Shown: positions 8,303 to 16,869 of the stretch, one piece after another
How the letters are laid out: the number at the start of each line of letters is the position of its first letter
Position numbering within the stretch: position 1 is the first letter of the stretch
Program-made: the position numbers and the translations under genes
Assembly (NCBI GenBank): GCA_022447665.1
Contig: JAKVAQ010000016.1
Span: 62,001 to 126,000 of the forward strand
Source of the DNA: Crocinitomicaceae bacterium
Lineage (GTDB): Bacteria; Bacteroidota; Bacteroidia; Flavobacteriales_D; Crocinitomicaceae
DNA length: 64,000 bases
Reading direction: 5' to 3'
Notes under the pieces: generated by a model
The model's database searches: none
The model's input: the letters and a program-made list of their open reading frames with translations, nothing else
What the model was told of the DNA's origin: nothing

Positions 8303-9163
8303 ATGCGTAGTCTATATATTTTCATAAGTGCAATAGTGTTGATCGGTTGTCAGCAAGAAGATTTAACACCTTCATTTTTGCGCATAGATAGCATTGAACT
8401 CTCTACTGACGGTACTACAGAAGGAGATGATTCTCATGACATAGTAGACGCATGGATATACTTGGACAATGCACCTCTTGGCGTGCATGAAATGCCATTT
8501 GTAATGCCTGTTCTTGAAGAGGGAGAACATCAATTAACCATATTTCCTGGCATTAAGAAAAATGGAATCTCTGCTAGTCGTATTATCTACCCTTTTTACG
8601 ATAGATGGGAAGCTACAGTGAACTTTGTTAAAGAAGATACTCTCGTTATAACTCCGGTGGTATCGTACAAAAACAATGTAGAAATGGCGTTGCTTGAAGA
8701 TTTTGAGGACGCCGGAATTGATTTTGTAAAATATGGTGAATCTGATACCTCAATTCAATTCGTAGATGATCCAAGTATCGTTAAATATGGATCGAAATGC
8801 GGAGGAATCTCGCTAAATACTGAAGACTCGATTCTCTTGGTAAAAACCATCTCTAATTTAAATCTTGATAGAACCAACGATTGCTTTATTGAATTAGACT
8901 ACATGAACAATAACACCTTCGGGTTTGGACTAATTGCATATGAAGGTCCAGTTCAATTAGACCAGCCAATATTATATATCTGGAATGCCCAAAACAATGC
9001 AGAGATGCAGTGGAAAAAAATCTATATAAACCTTTGGGAAGAAGTAAGCGCACCTCTAAACACAACAAGCGCTTACGGCATATACTTCTTGAGCAGACTT
9101 GACGAAGAGAATTCCTTTGGAAATATCTATGTCGACAATATTAAGATTGTAAAGTATCAATGA
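8303..9163 (+). CDS. Hypothetical lipoprotein upstream of sugar transferase
   Basis: Not recognised by name. The ATG at 8303 gives 286 residues with a clean lipoprotein signal, MRSLYIFISAIVLIGC; an upstream in-frame TTG at 8276 would spoil the signal peptide and was not chosen. The mature part has an N-terminal region with a PEGA-like look (VDAWIYLDNAPLGVHEMP, then EGEHQLTIFPG). A second region, from about residue 130, resembles a jelly-roll binding domain (LLEDFEDAGIDF, ending GNIYVDNIKIVKY). It overlaps the sugar transferase start by 4 bp (ATGA), implying translational coupling and a shared surface-polysaccharide context. Confidence 0.75.
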   Translation: MRSLYIFISAIVLIGCQQEDLTPSFLRIDSIELSTDGTTEGDDSHDIVDAWIYLDNAPLGVHEMPFVMPVLEEGEHQLTIFPGIKKNGISASRIIYPFYDRWEATVNFVKEDTLVITPVVSYKNNVEMALLEDFEDAGIDFVKYGESDTSIQFVDDPSIVKYGSKCGGISLNTEDSILLVKTISNLNLDRTNDCFIELDYMNNNTFGFGLIAYEGPVQLDQPILYIWNAQNNAEMQWKKIYINLWEEVSAPLNTTSAYGIYFLSRLDEENSFGNIYVDNIKIVKYQ

Positions 9164-10554
9164 GTAAACCGAAAATCACAGCTTTATTCGTTGCATTTGA
9201 CTTAGTTTCTGCGATACTATCATGGCTCATTTTTTACCTGTACCGTGTTGTCTACATCGAAGAAACTGGTATAATATTTAAAGGTAGTTTTTTCCAGAAC
9301 ATCGTTCTGGTACCAGCATTTTGGATGTTATTATATACACTTCAAGGTACCTATATTGGTACAGTGAGAATACATCGTTTACGCTCTATCAAAATCACTT
9401 TGTACGCCTCAATCCTCGGAGTGATATTTATTTTCTTCGCTACTCTTTTAAATGATGTGGTAATGAACTATAAACAGTTCTACTCACTCTTTTTAACACT
9501 ATTTGGTCTTCACTTCCTAATCACGGTAATCCCAAGACTAATTATTACAACAGTCCATGTTAAAAGAATCCACAAAGGTGCTTTTGGTTTCAATACATTA
9601 ATTTTAGGAGGAAGTGATAAAGCAGTAAAATTTTTAGAGGACATCAAAAACCTGAAACAAAGTTCAGGGCATATTTTAAAAGGCTTTGTAAACATCAACG
9701 GTAGTGATTTTAAAATCAAAGATGAGCTGGCACTATTAGGTAATCTCGATAAACTTGAGGATTTAGTTGAAGAGTATGAAATTGAAGAAGTAATCATTGC
9801 CCTCGAAACATCTGATCACGAAAAGCTAAAAGACATTATATCACGACTAGCAGTTAGTGAAGTCAGAATCAACTTAATTCCAGATTCTTACGATATTCTC
9901 TCTGGACAGGTTCAAATGAGTAGTATTTTTGGAGCACTATTATTGAAAGTTAATACAGGAGGAATTCCAAACTGGCAAATAGCTTGTAAAAGAGCTCTTG
10001 ATATAGGACTCAGCTTCTTTGCGATTCTAGTCTCTACCCCACTCTACATTATTCTTTCTATCGCCGTACTAACCTCCTCCAAAGGACCAATTTTCTTTCG
10101 ACAAGAACGAATCGGTTTAAGAGGTGAACCTTTCAAAATCTTGAAATTTAGAACAATGGTGGTTGGTGCAGAAAAGTCAGGACCACAACTTTCGAGTTCT
10201 ACAGATAACAGAGTAACAAAGGTGGGACGATTCTTAAGGAAGACTCGTCTCGATGAATTCCCCCAATTCTTTAATGTCTTAAAAGGTGACATGTCTTTAG
10301 TTGGCCCTAGACCTGAAAGGCAATATTATATTGATAAGATTATTGAGAAAGACCCTCAGTATCTTTACTTGCATAAAGTAAGACCAGGTATAACATCATG
10401 GGGGCAAGTGAAATTTGGTTATGCGGAGAGCGTGGAGCAAATGCTAGAACGCATGAAATATGATCTTCTTTATCTAAGAAACATGTCTCTCGCTTTAGAT
10501 TTTAAAATTATGTTTTACACGATCTTAATCGTGTTCAAAGGAACAGGTAAATAA
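9160..10554 (+). CDS. Exopolysaccharide-type polyprenyl glycosylphosphotransferase
   Basis: Initiating sugar transferase that loads a sugar-1-phosphate onto undecaprenyl phosphate at the inner membrane. The 464 residues contain four or five N-terminal membrane segments, a cytoplasmic CoA-binding-like domain (FNTLILGGSDKAVKFLEDI), another membrane segment, and the C-terminal catalytic domain. Its signatures are KRALDIGLSFF, RQERIGLRGEPFKILKFRTM and LDEFPQFFNVLKGDMSLVG followed by PRPER. It is coupled by ATGA overlap to the preceding lipoprotein. No other glycan assembly genes are in the window, so the polymer it starts is unknown. Confidence 0.93.
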   Translation: MSKPKITALFVAFDLVSAILSWLIFYLYRVVYIEETGIIFKGSFFQNIVLVPAFWMLLYTLQGTYIGTVRIHRLRSIKITLYASILGVIFIFFATLLNDVVMNYKQFYSLFLTLFGLHFLITVIPRLIITTVHVKRIHKGAFGFNTLILGGSDKAVKFLEDIKNLKQSSGHILKGFVNINGSDFKIKDELALLGNLDKLEDLVEEYEIEEVIIALETSDHEKLKDIISRLAVSEVRINLIPDSYDILSGQVQMSSIFGALLLKVNTGGIPNWQIACKRALDIGLSFFAILVSTPLYIILSIAVLTSSKGPIFFRQERIGLRGEPFKILKFRTMVVGAEKSGPQLSSSTDNRVTKVGRFLRKTRLDEFPQFFNVLKGDMSLVGPRPERQYYIDKIIEKDPQYLYLHKVRPGITSWGQVKFGYAESVEQMLERMKYDLLYLRNMSLALDFKIMFYTILIVFKGTGK

Positions 10555-10555
10555 A

Positions 10556-10900
10556 CTAGTTTTTAACAACATAGTTCCAGTTACGAATTAGGCGATCACT
10601 TTCATGAATAAACTGTTCTAAGGCATCATGACTCGCCGGATTTGAAGGACCAGAATATTTCAGTTCACTATATAAATTCTGTATTAATTCAATAATGTTA
10701 GAGTTTACCAAAATCTCTGATGCTTCAGGGCTGGCCCTAAATGTGTCGTAAACACTATTAATGCGTTCAATTTTTCTTAAATCCTTTTCTGATAATTCTT
10801 CCTGATTAATTAATGAATAGTATGATGGAAGCAATAATCTGCTCATTCTAACGAACCGTTCTAATATGTGCGTAGCACTAACTCTTTCTCTCAACGTCAT
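10556..10900 (-). CDS. Hypothetical helical protein with a strong Shine-Dalgarno
   Basis: Not recognised. A 114-residue soluble protein, predicted mostly alpha-helical from its heptad-like leucines and charges, with no signal peptide, membrane segment or metal motif. It converges on the sugar transferase with a 1-bp gap. Unlike nearly every other gene here it has a clear AAAGGAG ribosome-binding sequence 6 nt before its ATG, which supports the chosen start. It could be a four-helix regulatory or adaptor protein, but that is a guess. Confidence 0.7.
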   Translation of the reverse strand: MTLRERVSATHILERFVRMSRLLLPSYYSLINQEELSEKDLRKIERINSVYDTFRASPEASEILVNSNIIELIQNLYSELKYSGPSNPASHDALEQFIHESDRLIRNWNYVVKN

Positions 10901-10906
10901 AACTCT

Positions 10907-10913
10907 CTCCTTT
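10907..10913 (-). promoter_or_regulatory. Strong Shine-Dalgarno AAAGGAG
   Basis: On the minus strand AAAGGAG lies 6 nt upstream of the ATG at 10898-10900. Such sequences are rare in Bacteroidota and I found no comparable match before the other starts in the window. Confidence 0.6.
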
Positions 10914-10954
10914 ATATTATAAACGCCGAAAATTTAGTTTTAGTTGGCCAAATC

Positions 10955-11626
10955 TTAGTTTAACTTTTCTATAACACTTTGATAAATCTCTTCTACCCAA
11001 AGCCCATACTGAATTGCACTAGGATGAAGCCCATCTTCGGCTACCAACTCAGGTTGTTCTATACCTAAACGTGATATCTCAGTCACATCAAAATAAGACA
11101 CGCCCTTCTCTTCACAAATACTCTTGCAAGTACTGTTCCAAACGTCAATAGCTATAATTTTTGATCCGCCGCCAAAAGGCGTCATCCCATAATCAGGTAT
11201 ACTTAGCACGAAAACTCCGTCTTTTCCGTTCTTCGCTTTACCAATGGCTATATCCAGTAAGGCTCTAAAACCTTCTTCGTACTCTGAAAGTGGTTTTCCT
11301 TGATAAAAGTTATTGACACCTATCATTAAACTAACTAAATCATATTTTTCTATTGTCAGTTCAGTATTAATAGCGGCTTGTAAATTATCCGTTCTCCAAC
11401 CAGTTTGTGCAATGATTTTTACTGGATTAAAAGAAAAACCATTTTGAATCATTCTACTGCGTAATTGTAAAGGCCAGCGCTCAAATTCTTCCACACTCTC
11501 CCCTACTGTATAAGAATCACCCAAGGCCAAATAAGAATATACCGTAGTATCATTTTCCGGCTCGCTTTCTTTTGCACAACCAAGTGCTGAAATAATTATG
11601 AATAAAAAGAAAACTCTAAAGTTCAT
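10955..11626 (-). CDS. SGNH/GDSL-hydrolase lipoprotein
   Basis: A 223-residue lipoprotein (lipobox SALGC, Cys at about residue 17) with the SGNH esterase blocks. These are the catalytic Ser in YLALGDSYTVGES, the GxN oxyanion block in MIGVNNFYQG, and the Asp-His pair in EDGLHPSAIQYGLW near the C-terminus. The family hydrolyses esters, often acetyl groups on glycans or acyl chains on lipids. The lipid anchor places it in the envelope. Its neighbours are unrelated, so the substrate is open. Confidence 0.9.
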   Translation of the reverse strand: MNFRVFFLFIIISALGCAKESEPENDTTVYSYLALGDSYTVGESVEEFERWPLQLRSRMIQNGFSFNPVKIIAQTGWRTDNLQAAINTELTIEKYDLVSLMIGVNNFYQGKPLSEYEEGFRALLDIAIGKAKNGKDGVFVLSIPDYGMTPFGGGSKIIAIDVWNSTCKSICEEKGVSYFDVTEISRLGIEQPELVAEDGLHPSAIQYGLWVEEIYQSVIEKLN

Positions 11627-11711
11627 ATTTACGTTACTACATTATTAATTAGTCTAACTACTATTAGAAAACTTACAGCCTTAATTAAAGTTCGTAAATG
11701 TAATTTTAGAA

Positions 11712-11891
11712 ATGGAAGATTATTCAAAAAATAGAGTTCTCGATCCGGAAGACTATTACAAAACTCCTGAGGGATACGTAGTCTTTACTGAGAAATATCA
11801 CCTTAAAAGAGGGTACTGTTGTAAAAGTGGTTGTAGACATTGTCCTTATGGTTACGATGCTAAAACGGACTCTTTTAAAAAGAAGGAATAA
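11712..11891 (+). CDS. DUF5522-type Cys-rich small protein (59 aa)
   Basis: A short gene that is easy to miss. The 59-residue product starts MEDYSKNRVLDPEDYY and carries the signature YCCKSGCRHCPYGY, which matches the DUF5522 family common in Bacteroidota. Four closely spaced Cys suggest binding of zinc or a small metal centre, but no function is established to my knowledge. A TAATTTTA box lies 3 nt before the ATG. The next gene, a YrdC-family protein, starts 21 bp after its stop on the same strand, so they may share a transcript. Confidence 0.85.
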   Translation: MEDYSKNRVLDPEDYYKTPEGYVVFTEKYHLKRGYCCKSGCRHCPYGYDAKTDSFKKKE

Positions 11892-11912
11892 ATACCTACT
11901 TTTACTGCAATT

Positions 11913-12527
11913 ATGTTTTTAAGCCTAAACCCTTCTAATCCAGACACACGCGACATTGACAAGGTTGTCAAAACACTTAACAATGGAGGGATAATTATTT
12001 ATCCTACAGACACTGTATATAGTTTAGGTTGTAGCCTTATTAATAAAAAAGGCATTGCTGCACTTGCTAAAATCAAAAACGTGAAACCACGACAAGCAAA
12101 CTTTGCTATAATTTGTTCAAGTCTCAGCAATATTTCTGACTATACAGCCAGTATTGACAGACCTACTTACAAAATACTTAATAGAAATTTACCGGGCGCA
12201 TTCACGTTTATTCTGAATTCAAATCCGAAAGTTTCGAAATATTTTGATTCAAAAAAGAAAACAATTGGTATTCGTATACCCGACAACAATATCATTCAGC
12301 AAATTGTAGAAGCCTTAGGACATCCTTTGGTAACAACATCAATTCACGATGAAGATGAAATTTTAGAGTACTCTACTGATCCTTACCAAATCAATGAAAG
12401 CTGGGGAGACAAGGTAGATATTATTATTGATGGCGGATATGGAAATAATGTTGCTTCTACCGTTGTAGATTTGACGCAGTCAGGTCCTGAAATTATTCGC
12501 CAAGGTATTGGTGAGCTCGATTATTAA
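11913..12527 (+). CDS. Sua5/YciO/YrdC-family protein
   Basis: A 204-residue single-domain YrdC protein. The family binds ATP and threonine and makes L-threonylcarbamoyladenylate for the t6A modification of tRNAs reading ANN codons. Visible motifs are GGIIIYPTDTVYSLGC, the KIKNVKPRQANFAI basic loop, and TSIHDEDEI. It lacks the C-terminal Sua5 domain, so it belongs to the short class, which includes YciO-like proteins of uncertain activity. It directly follows the DUF5522 gene. Confidence 0.85.
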   Translation: MFLSLNPSNPDTRDIDKVVKTLNNGGIIIYPTDTVYSLGCSLINKKGIAALAKIKNVKPRQANFAIICSSLSNISDYTASIDRPTYKILNRNLPGAFTFILNSNPKVSKYFDSKKKTIGIRIPDNNIIQQIVEALGHPLVTTSIHDEDEILEYSTDPYQINESWGDKVDIIIDGGYGNNVASTVVDLTQSGPEIIRQGIGELDY

Positions 12528-12604
12528 CACTGTCCTGAAGTTAACTTCAACATTCTTATTCTATTTCAAAAGGAATTCAACGTAATTTGGACTAAAACTC
12601 CACA

Positions 12605-14212
12605 GTGGTACTGAATTATATATGGATTAGCTTCTTTTTGATTTCGTTTATTGTAGCGATAATCAGAACCTTATTAGGTGAAACAGAAGTGTTTTCTCAA
12701 ATTGTTAACAGTACTTTCTCTACAGCTGAATTAAGCTTTGAACTGGCCATTGGACTCACCGGTATTCTTTGTCTATGGATGGGAATTATGAAAATTGGAG
12801 AAAAAGGTGGCGCCATAAGACATCTTTCTTGGCTTGTAGGCCCTTTTTTTAACCGACTTTTTCCTGAGGTCCCTAAAGATCACCCGGCAAGAGGCTCTAT
12901 GCTCATGAACTTCTCTGCTAATATGTTAGGGCTTGATAATGCCGCAACACCAATGGGCTTAAAGGCCATGGATGAGCTTCAAGAAATTAATGATAAAAAG
13001 GACACAGCCTCGAACGCAATGATTATGTTCTTAGTCCTCAATACCTCTGGACTTACACTGATTCCGGTAGCTGTAATGAATTACAGGGCACAGTTTGATT
13101 CAGAAAATCCTTCGGACATATTTCTTCCAATTCTTATCGCTACCTTTTTTGCAACACTAGTTGGATTAATAGCCGTTTCAGTGAAACAGAAAATCAATCT
13201 ATTTGACAAGGTTATTCTCGCATATATCGGAACTATTTCGGCAGGTATAGGATTATTGATTTGGTATTTTAGTTCGTTGACTCCTGAGGCATTACAAACT
13301 CAATCCTCTATCCTATCAAACGTTATTCTTTATGGTATAATTTGTGTTTTCATATTCTTGGGACTTCGTAAAAAAATTAATGTTTACGACGCATTTATTG
13401 AAGGAGCAAAAGATGGATTTTCGATAGCTATAAAAATTGTACCTTTTCTCGTCGCTATTCTAGTTTCTATCGGTGTTTTTAGGGCTTCTGGAGCAATGGA
13501 TTATCTAATAGATGGATTTCAATGGTTCTTCGCATTATTCTTTGAAAATGTGCAATGGGTAAATGGTCTTCCTACGGCCTTAATGAAAAGTTTAAGCGGA
13601 AGTGGCGCAAGAGGAATGATGCTTGAAAGCTTTCAAAACTTTGGAGTAGATAGTTTTGAAGGTAAACTAAACGCAACGTTACAAGGAGCAACGGATACTA
13701 CTTTCTACATCATAGCAGTATACTTTGGCGCAGTAGGGATTAGAAAAACAAGATATGCCATTCAAGCTGGATTATTGGCTGATCTAGGAGGAATAGTAGC
13801 GGGTATCTTGGTCGCTATTATGTTCTTTGGTGGAGAAACATCTACAAAACCTCTTTCAGCCGAGGAAATCGGAAATCAATTAGTTCTTGGCATCTCAAAT
13901 CAAGACAAGGAACTCATTGAACCATTACTTTATGATGATTGTAAGCTATACGATCAAACGCAGGATGTTAAAGCCTCTAACAAGAAAGAAGTTTCAGGAT
14001 TTTTCACGGATGGAAACGAATGGATAAACCCAAGTTTTAAACTTACAAGTCAAAATCTTGATTCAGAATTACCAATGCAAAGCAAAGAAAGTGGAGATTT
14101 TGATGTGATTTATTTAAAGTATACCAGTACTGAACACGAAGCTAAGTCTAACTTCATACTCTACACTAAAAACTCTAAGATCAAGTACATACAATACCTT
14201 GATAGTTTTTAA
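12605..14212 (+). CDS. SpmA/SpmB-like nucleoside-recognition membrane protein with C-terminal extension
   Basis: A multi-pass inner-membrane protein of 535 residues that fuses two halves known separately in Bacillus as SpmA and SpmB. The first holds NFSANMLGLDNAATPMGLKA and the second holds KSLSGSGARGMMLESF and LQGATDTTFYIIAVYFG. The transported or sensed molecule is not known. After about residue 420 there is an extra soluble domain (SNQDKELIEPLLYDDC to KIKYIQYLDSF) that looks like an NTF2/SnoaL-like fold; I infer this from pattern only. A GTG at 12605 is the start. Its stop TAA is part of the -7 box of the next gene. Confidence 0.83.
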   Translation: MVLNYIWISFFLISFIVAIIRTLLGETEVFSQIVNSTFSTAELSFELAIGLTGILCLWMGIMKIGEKGGAIRHLSWLVGPFFNRLFPEVPKDHPARGSMLMNFSANMLGLDNAATPMGLKAMDELQEINDKKDTASNAMIMFLVLNTSGLTLIPVAVMNYRAQFDSENPSDIFLPILIATFFATLVGLIAVSVKQKINLFDKVILAYIGTISAGIGLLIWYFSSLTPEALQTQSSILSNVILYGIICVFIFLGLRKKINVYDAFIEGAKDGFSIAIKIVPFLVAILVSIGVFRASGAMDYLIDGFQWFFALFFENVQWVNGLPTALMKSLSGSGARGMMLESFQNFGVDSFEGKLNATLQGATDTTFYIIAVYFGAVGIRKTRYAIQAGLLADLGGIVAGILVAIMFFGGETSTKPLSAEEIGNQLVLGISNQDKELIEPLLYDDCKLYDQTQDVKASNKKEVSGFFTDGNEWINPSFKLTSQNLDSELPMQSKESGDFDVIYLKYTSTEHEAKSNFILYTKNSKIKYIQYLDSF

Positions 14213-14217
14213 CTTTG
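14210..14217 (+). promoter_or_regulatory. -7 box TAACTTTG overlapping a stop codon, 4 nt before ATG
   Basis: Its first three bases are the TAA stop of the SpmA/B-like gene. After the box come CTAT and the ATG at 14222. It is a perfect consensus match and predicts a leaderless transcript for the next gene. Confidence 0.6.
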
Positions 14218-14221
14218 CTAT

Positions 14222-14689
14222 ATGTTTAAAAGGAAGAAGAAAAAAGATGGTTTTCAAGGCAAAACAACCCTTAAACCACTAAAATATTCTCCAAAGATTC
14301 TAATCGCTTGGAGTGAAGCTATTGGAGGAAACAAAGACATCCGCGACTGGTTTATGTCAAGCGAAGAATTCAAGGAACTAGGCATTGCTGTACACGCATT
14401 AGAGCTTGATGAGGATTCAAGAGATTGGCTTGTTGAGAATGGGTTTGCTCATTTATTGGCAATGATTAATGGTGTTGAAGGAAATAATGATGCCCTACGT
14501 TGGCTAGAACAGAACAAATTCAACGTTTTACGTCAAGTAGCTCTCTCGGGAGATGGTAATGATGATGCTTATAATTGGTTGGTAGTAAATAATCATCCTG
14601 AATTAGCTTTGATTTCTATGAAAATCAGAACGCTGAAAGATAGCATTGAAGAAGAAAACAATGACGTTCACAAAATTAATAGATCTTAA
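14222..14689 (+). CDS. Hypothetical protein with Trp-rich helical repeats
   Basis: Not recognised. A 155-residue soluble protein with a basic N-terminus (MFKRKKKK). The middle holds about three imperfect repeats of 33-35 residues, each with Asp/Asn, then WL, then a hydrophobic helix: IRDWFMSSEEFKELGIAV, SRDWLVENGFAHLLAMING and ALRWLEQNKFNVLRQVAL, then a partial YNWLVVNNHPELALISM. This suggests a small alpha-helical solenoid that binds another protein. It lies 10 bp after the SpmA/B-like gene but seems to have its own promoter. Its stop overlaps that of the convergent gene in TTAA. Confidence 0.75.
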   Translation: MFKRKKKKDGFQGKTTLKPLKYSPKILIAWSEAIGGNKDIRDWFMSSEEFKELGIAVHALELDEDSRDWLVENGFAHLLAMINGVEGNNDALRWLEQNKFNVLRQVALSGDGNDDAYNWLVVNNHPELALISMKIRTLKDSIEEENNDVHKINRS

Positions 14690-15102
14690 TCTCTTCTTAG
14701 ACGGTAGCTATAAGTATAAGTATCAGTAACCAAGTCCATGTTAAAAACAGAGGCTGTATCTGAAAAAGTATAGCTATATGTGGTATCTAACTCTAGATTT
14801 TTATCAAAGAAAAACTCTCCACTACCCAAGGTTTGGATAAAGGTGATCGTTGTGGCGTCAATATTATAAAAACCTTGTGAATTCTTTGGCACACCAGTAA
14901 TAGTATCTCCTGAGAGAACATATCTTTTTTTCTTATCAAAGATGGCTAAATTACATATCCCCTCATTGAGCGTATCTTTTGAAGGCGTAGCTATGTAATA
15001 GAAGACTCCTCTGTAGATCCCTGCATTCACAACGACAGTATCCTTCTTACAGGCAACTGTTAAAAATAACACAAGTGAAATTAGATAAAAGAAATTCTTC
15101 AT
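14686..15102 (-). CDS. Small hypothetical lipoprotein
   Basis: Not recognised. The 138 residues begin with a lipoprotein signal (MKNFFYLISLVLFLTVAC, Cys at residue 18) followed by KK, then a beta-rich mature domain of about 115 residues with repeated short strands such as RGVFYYIATPSKDT and FYNIDATTITFIQT. Lipocalin-like or small beta-barrel folds look like this, but I cannot assign one. A TAACTTTG box lies 10 nt before its ATG. It converges on the Trp-repeat gene with stop codons sharing TTAA at 14686-14689. Confidence 0.72.
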   Translation of the reverse strand: MKNFFYLISLVLFLTVACKKDTVVVNAGIYRGVFYYIATPSKDTLNEGICNLAIFDKKKRYVLSGDTITGVPKNSQGFYNIDATTITFIQTLGSGEFFFDKNLELDTTYSYTFSDTASVFNMDLVTDTYTYSYRLRRD

Positions 15103-15112
15103 GTTTCATTAA

Positions 15113-15120
15113 CAAAGTTA
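15113..15120 (-). promoter_or_regulatory. -7 box TAACTTTG for the lipoprotein gene
   Basis: Perfect TAnnTTTG match on the minus strand, 10 nt before the ATG at 15100-15102. Confidence 0.5.
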
Positions 15121-15183
15121 GTACAAAGAAGTTGTTACAGATTTTAATTGTTAAATTGTTGGCTAAATAATTAACATATCTAA

Positions 15184-16866
15184 ATGGGAAATATTGTAAA
15201 ATCGGACATTGAAATTGCACAGGCATGTGAAATGCAGCACATTAAGGATATTGCTGAAAAAGTAAGCATTAGCGAAGACGATTTAGAGTTATACGGAAAG
15301 CATAAGGCTAAACTTCCACTTTCCTTGATTGACCAATCAAAAATGAACAAATCTAACCTTGTTCTTGTGACTGCCTTAACTCCAACGCCTGCAGGCGAGG
15401 GTAAAACAACAACTTCAATTGGATTAACCGAAGGACTAAATAAAATTGGTAAAAAAACCGTCGTAGTTCTTAGAGAGCCTTCTTTAGGTCCTGTTTTTGG
15501 AATTAAAGGTGGTGCCGCTGGTGGTGGATATGCCCAAGTTGTTCCCATGGAAGATATTAACCTTCATTTTACTGGAGATTTCTCGGCAGTTGAAAAAGCC
15601 AATAATTTACTTGCCGCACTAATCGACAATAATTTGCAGAGCAAGACAAAAAACTTAAATATTGATCCTAGAACAATTGGCTGGAAAAGAGTCATGGACA
15701 TGAATGATCGTGCCCTACGAGATATTGTTATTGGCTTAGGAGGGACTGCAAATGGAATTCCTCGTGAAGATGGTTTCAACATCACACCTGCAAGTGAGGT
15801 AATGGCTATTCTTTGTATGGCCGAAAATTTTGAAGATTTAAAAAAGCGATTAGGAAATATTTACGTGGGATTGACATTTGACAAAAAACCAATCTATGCG
15901 AAAGATCTTAAGGCTGAGAATGCCATGGCCATTTTACTAAAAGACGCTATTAAACCGAATCTCGTGCAAACAATGGAAGGCAATCCTGCTATTATTCATG
16001 GTGGTCCTTTCGCTAATATCGCACAAGGAACAAATACTGTGATTGCCACTAAAATGGGAATGTCTCTTGGCGATTATGTTGTGACAGAAGCTGGTTTTGG
16101 AGCTGACTTAGGAGCCGAAAAATTCCTGAACATCAAATGTGTTTCTGCTGGGTTAAAACCAAAAGCTACCGTTTTAGTTGCAACAATTAGAGCCCTAAGG
16201 CATCACGGTGGAGCACCTAAAGAAGAATACAATACACCTAGCACAGAAAGAGTGGCTAATGGATTAGCGAACTTAGGAAAGCACATCGAAAACATGCAAA
16301 AATTTGGTTTGAACCCAGTTGTTGCTATTAATGCCTTCCCTACCGACACTGAAGAAGAAATTCAATTAATTAAAGAGAGATGTGCAAGCCGCGGTGTTAA
16401 AGCGGTAGTTGCCAACGGATGGACACAAGGAGGAGAAGGAATGACAAATCTAGCTGAAGCTGTTGTTGAAGAAATTGAAACGGGTAAAAATAACTTCAAA
16501 GCCCTTTATGACTGGAATTCAGATATTAAAACCAAAATTAGCACTATTGCTCGTGAAATCTATGGTGCTGACGAAGTAGAATATTCTAAGCAGGCGCAAT
16601 CAGATTTGGCTAAGATCGAAGATTTAGGTTTGGGAAATTTACCTGTATGCATGGCAAAAACACAAAAGTCGTTTTCAGACAATGACAAATTACTAGGAAG
16701 ACCTACTGGTTTTGCTGTAAATGTCAGAGAATTCGAATTTGCAGCAGGCGCTGGTTTTATTATACCTATTCTAGGAAAAATGATGAGAATGCCAGGGCTT
16801 CCAGCTACTCCAGCCTCTGAAGGGATGACGATTGATAATGATGGTGTAATTTCAGGTCTATCTTAG
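15184..16866 (+). CDS. fhs: Formate--tetrahydrofolate ligase
   Basis: This enzyme uses ATP to join formate to tetrahydrofolate, giving 10-formyl-THF for purine and one-carbon metabolism. It has 560 residues, normal for the family. The P-loop TPTPAGEGKTTTSIGL and the segments EPSLGPVFGIKGGAAGGG and YAQVVPMEDINLHFTGD are present. It is followed after 3 bp by fdhD, and then GAPDH, all on the plus strand. The fhs-fdhD pairing puts two formate-related genes together. Confidence 0.97.
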   Translation: MGNIVKSDIEIAQACEMQHIKDIAEKVSISEDDLELYGKHKAKLPLSLIDQSKMNKSNLVLVTALTPTPAGEGKTTTSIGLTEGLNKIGKKTVVVLREPSLGPVFGIKGGAAGGGYAQVVPMEDINLHFTGDFSAVEKANNLLAALIDNNLQSKTKNLNIDPRTIGWKRVMDMNDRALRDIVIGLGGTANGIPREDGFNITPASEVMAILCMAENFEDLKKRLGNIYVGLTFDKKPIYAKDLKAENAMAILLKDAIKPNLVQTMEGNPAIIHGGPFANIAQGTNTVIATKMGMSLGDYVVTEAGFGADLGAEKFLNIKCVSAGLKPKATVLVATIRALRHHGGAPKEEYNTPSTERVANGLANLGKHIENMQKFGLNPVVAINAFPTDTEEEIQLIKERCASRGVKAVVANGWTQGGEGMTNLAEAVVEEIETGKNNFKALYDWNSDIKTKISTIAREIYGADEVEYSKQAQSDLAKIEDLGLGNLPVCMAKTQKSFSDNDKLLGRPTGFAVNVREFEFAAGAGFIIPILGKMMRMPGLPATPASEGMTIDNDGVISGLS

Positions 16867-16869
16867 TCA

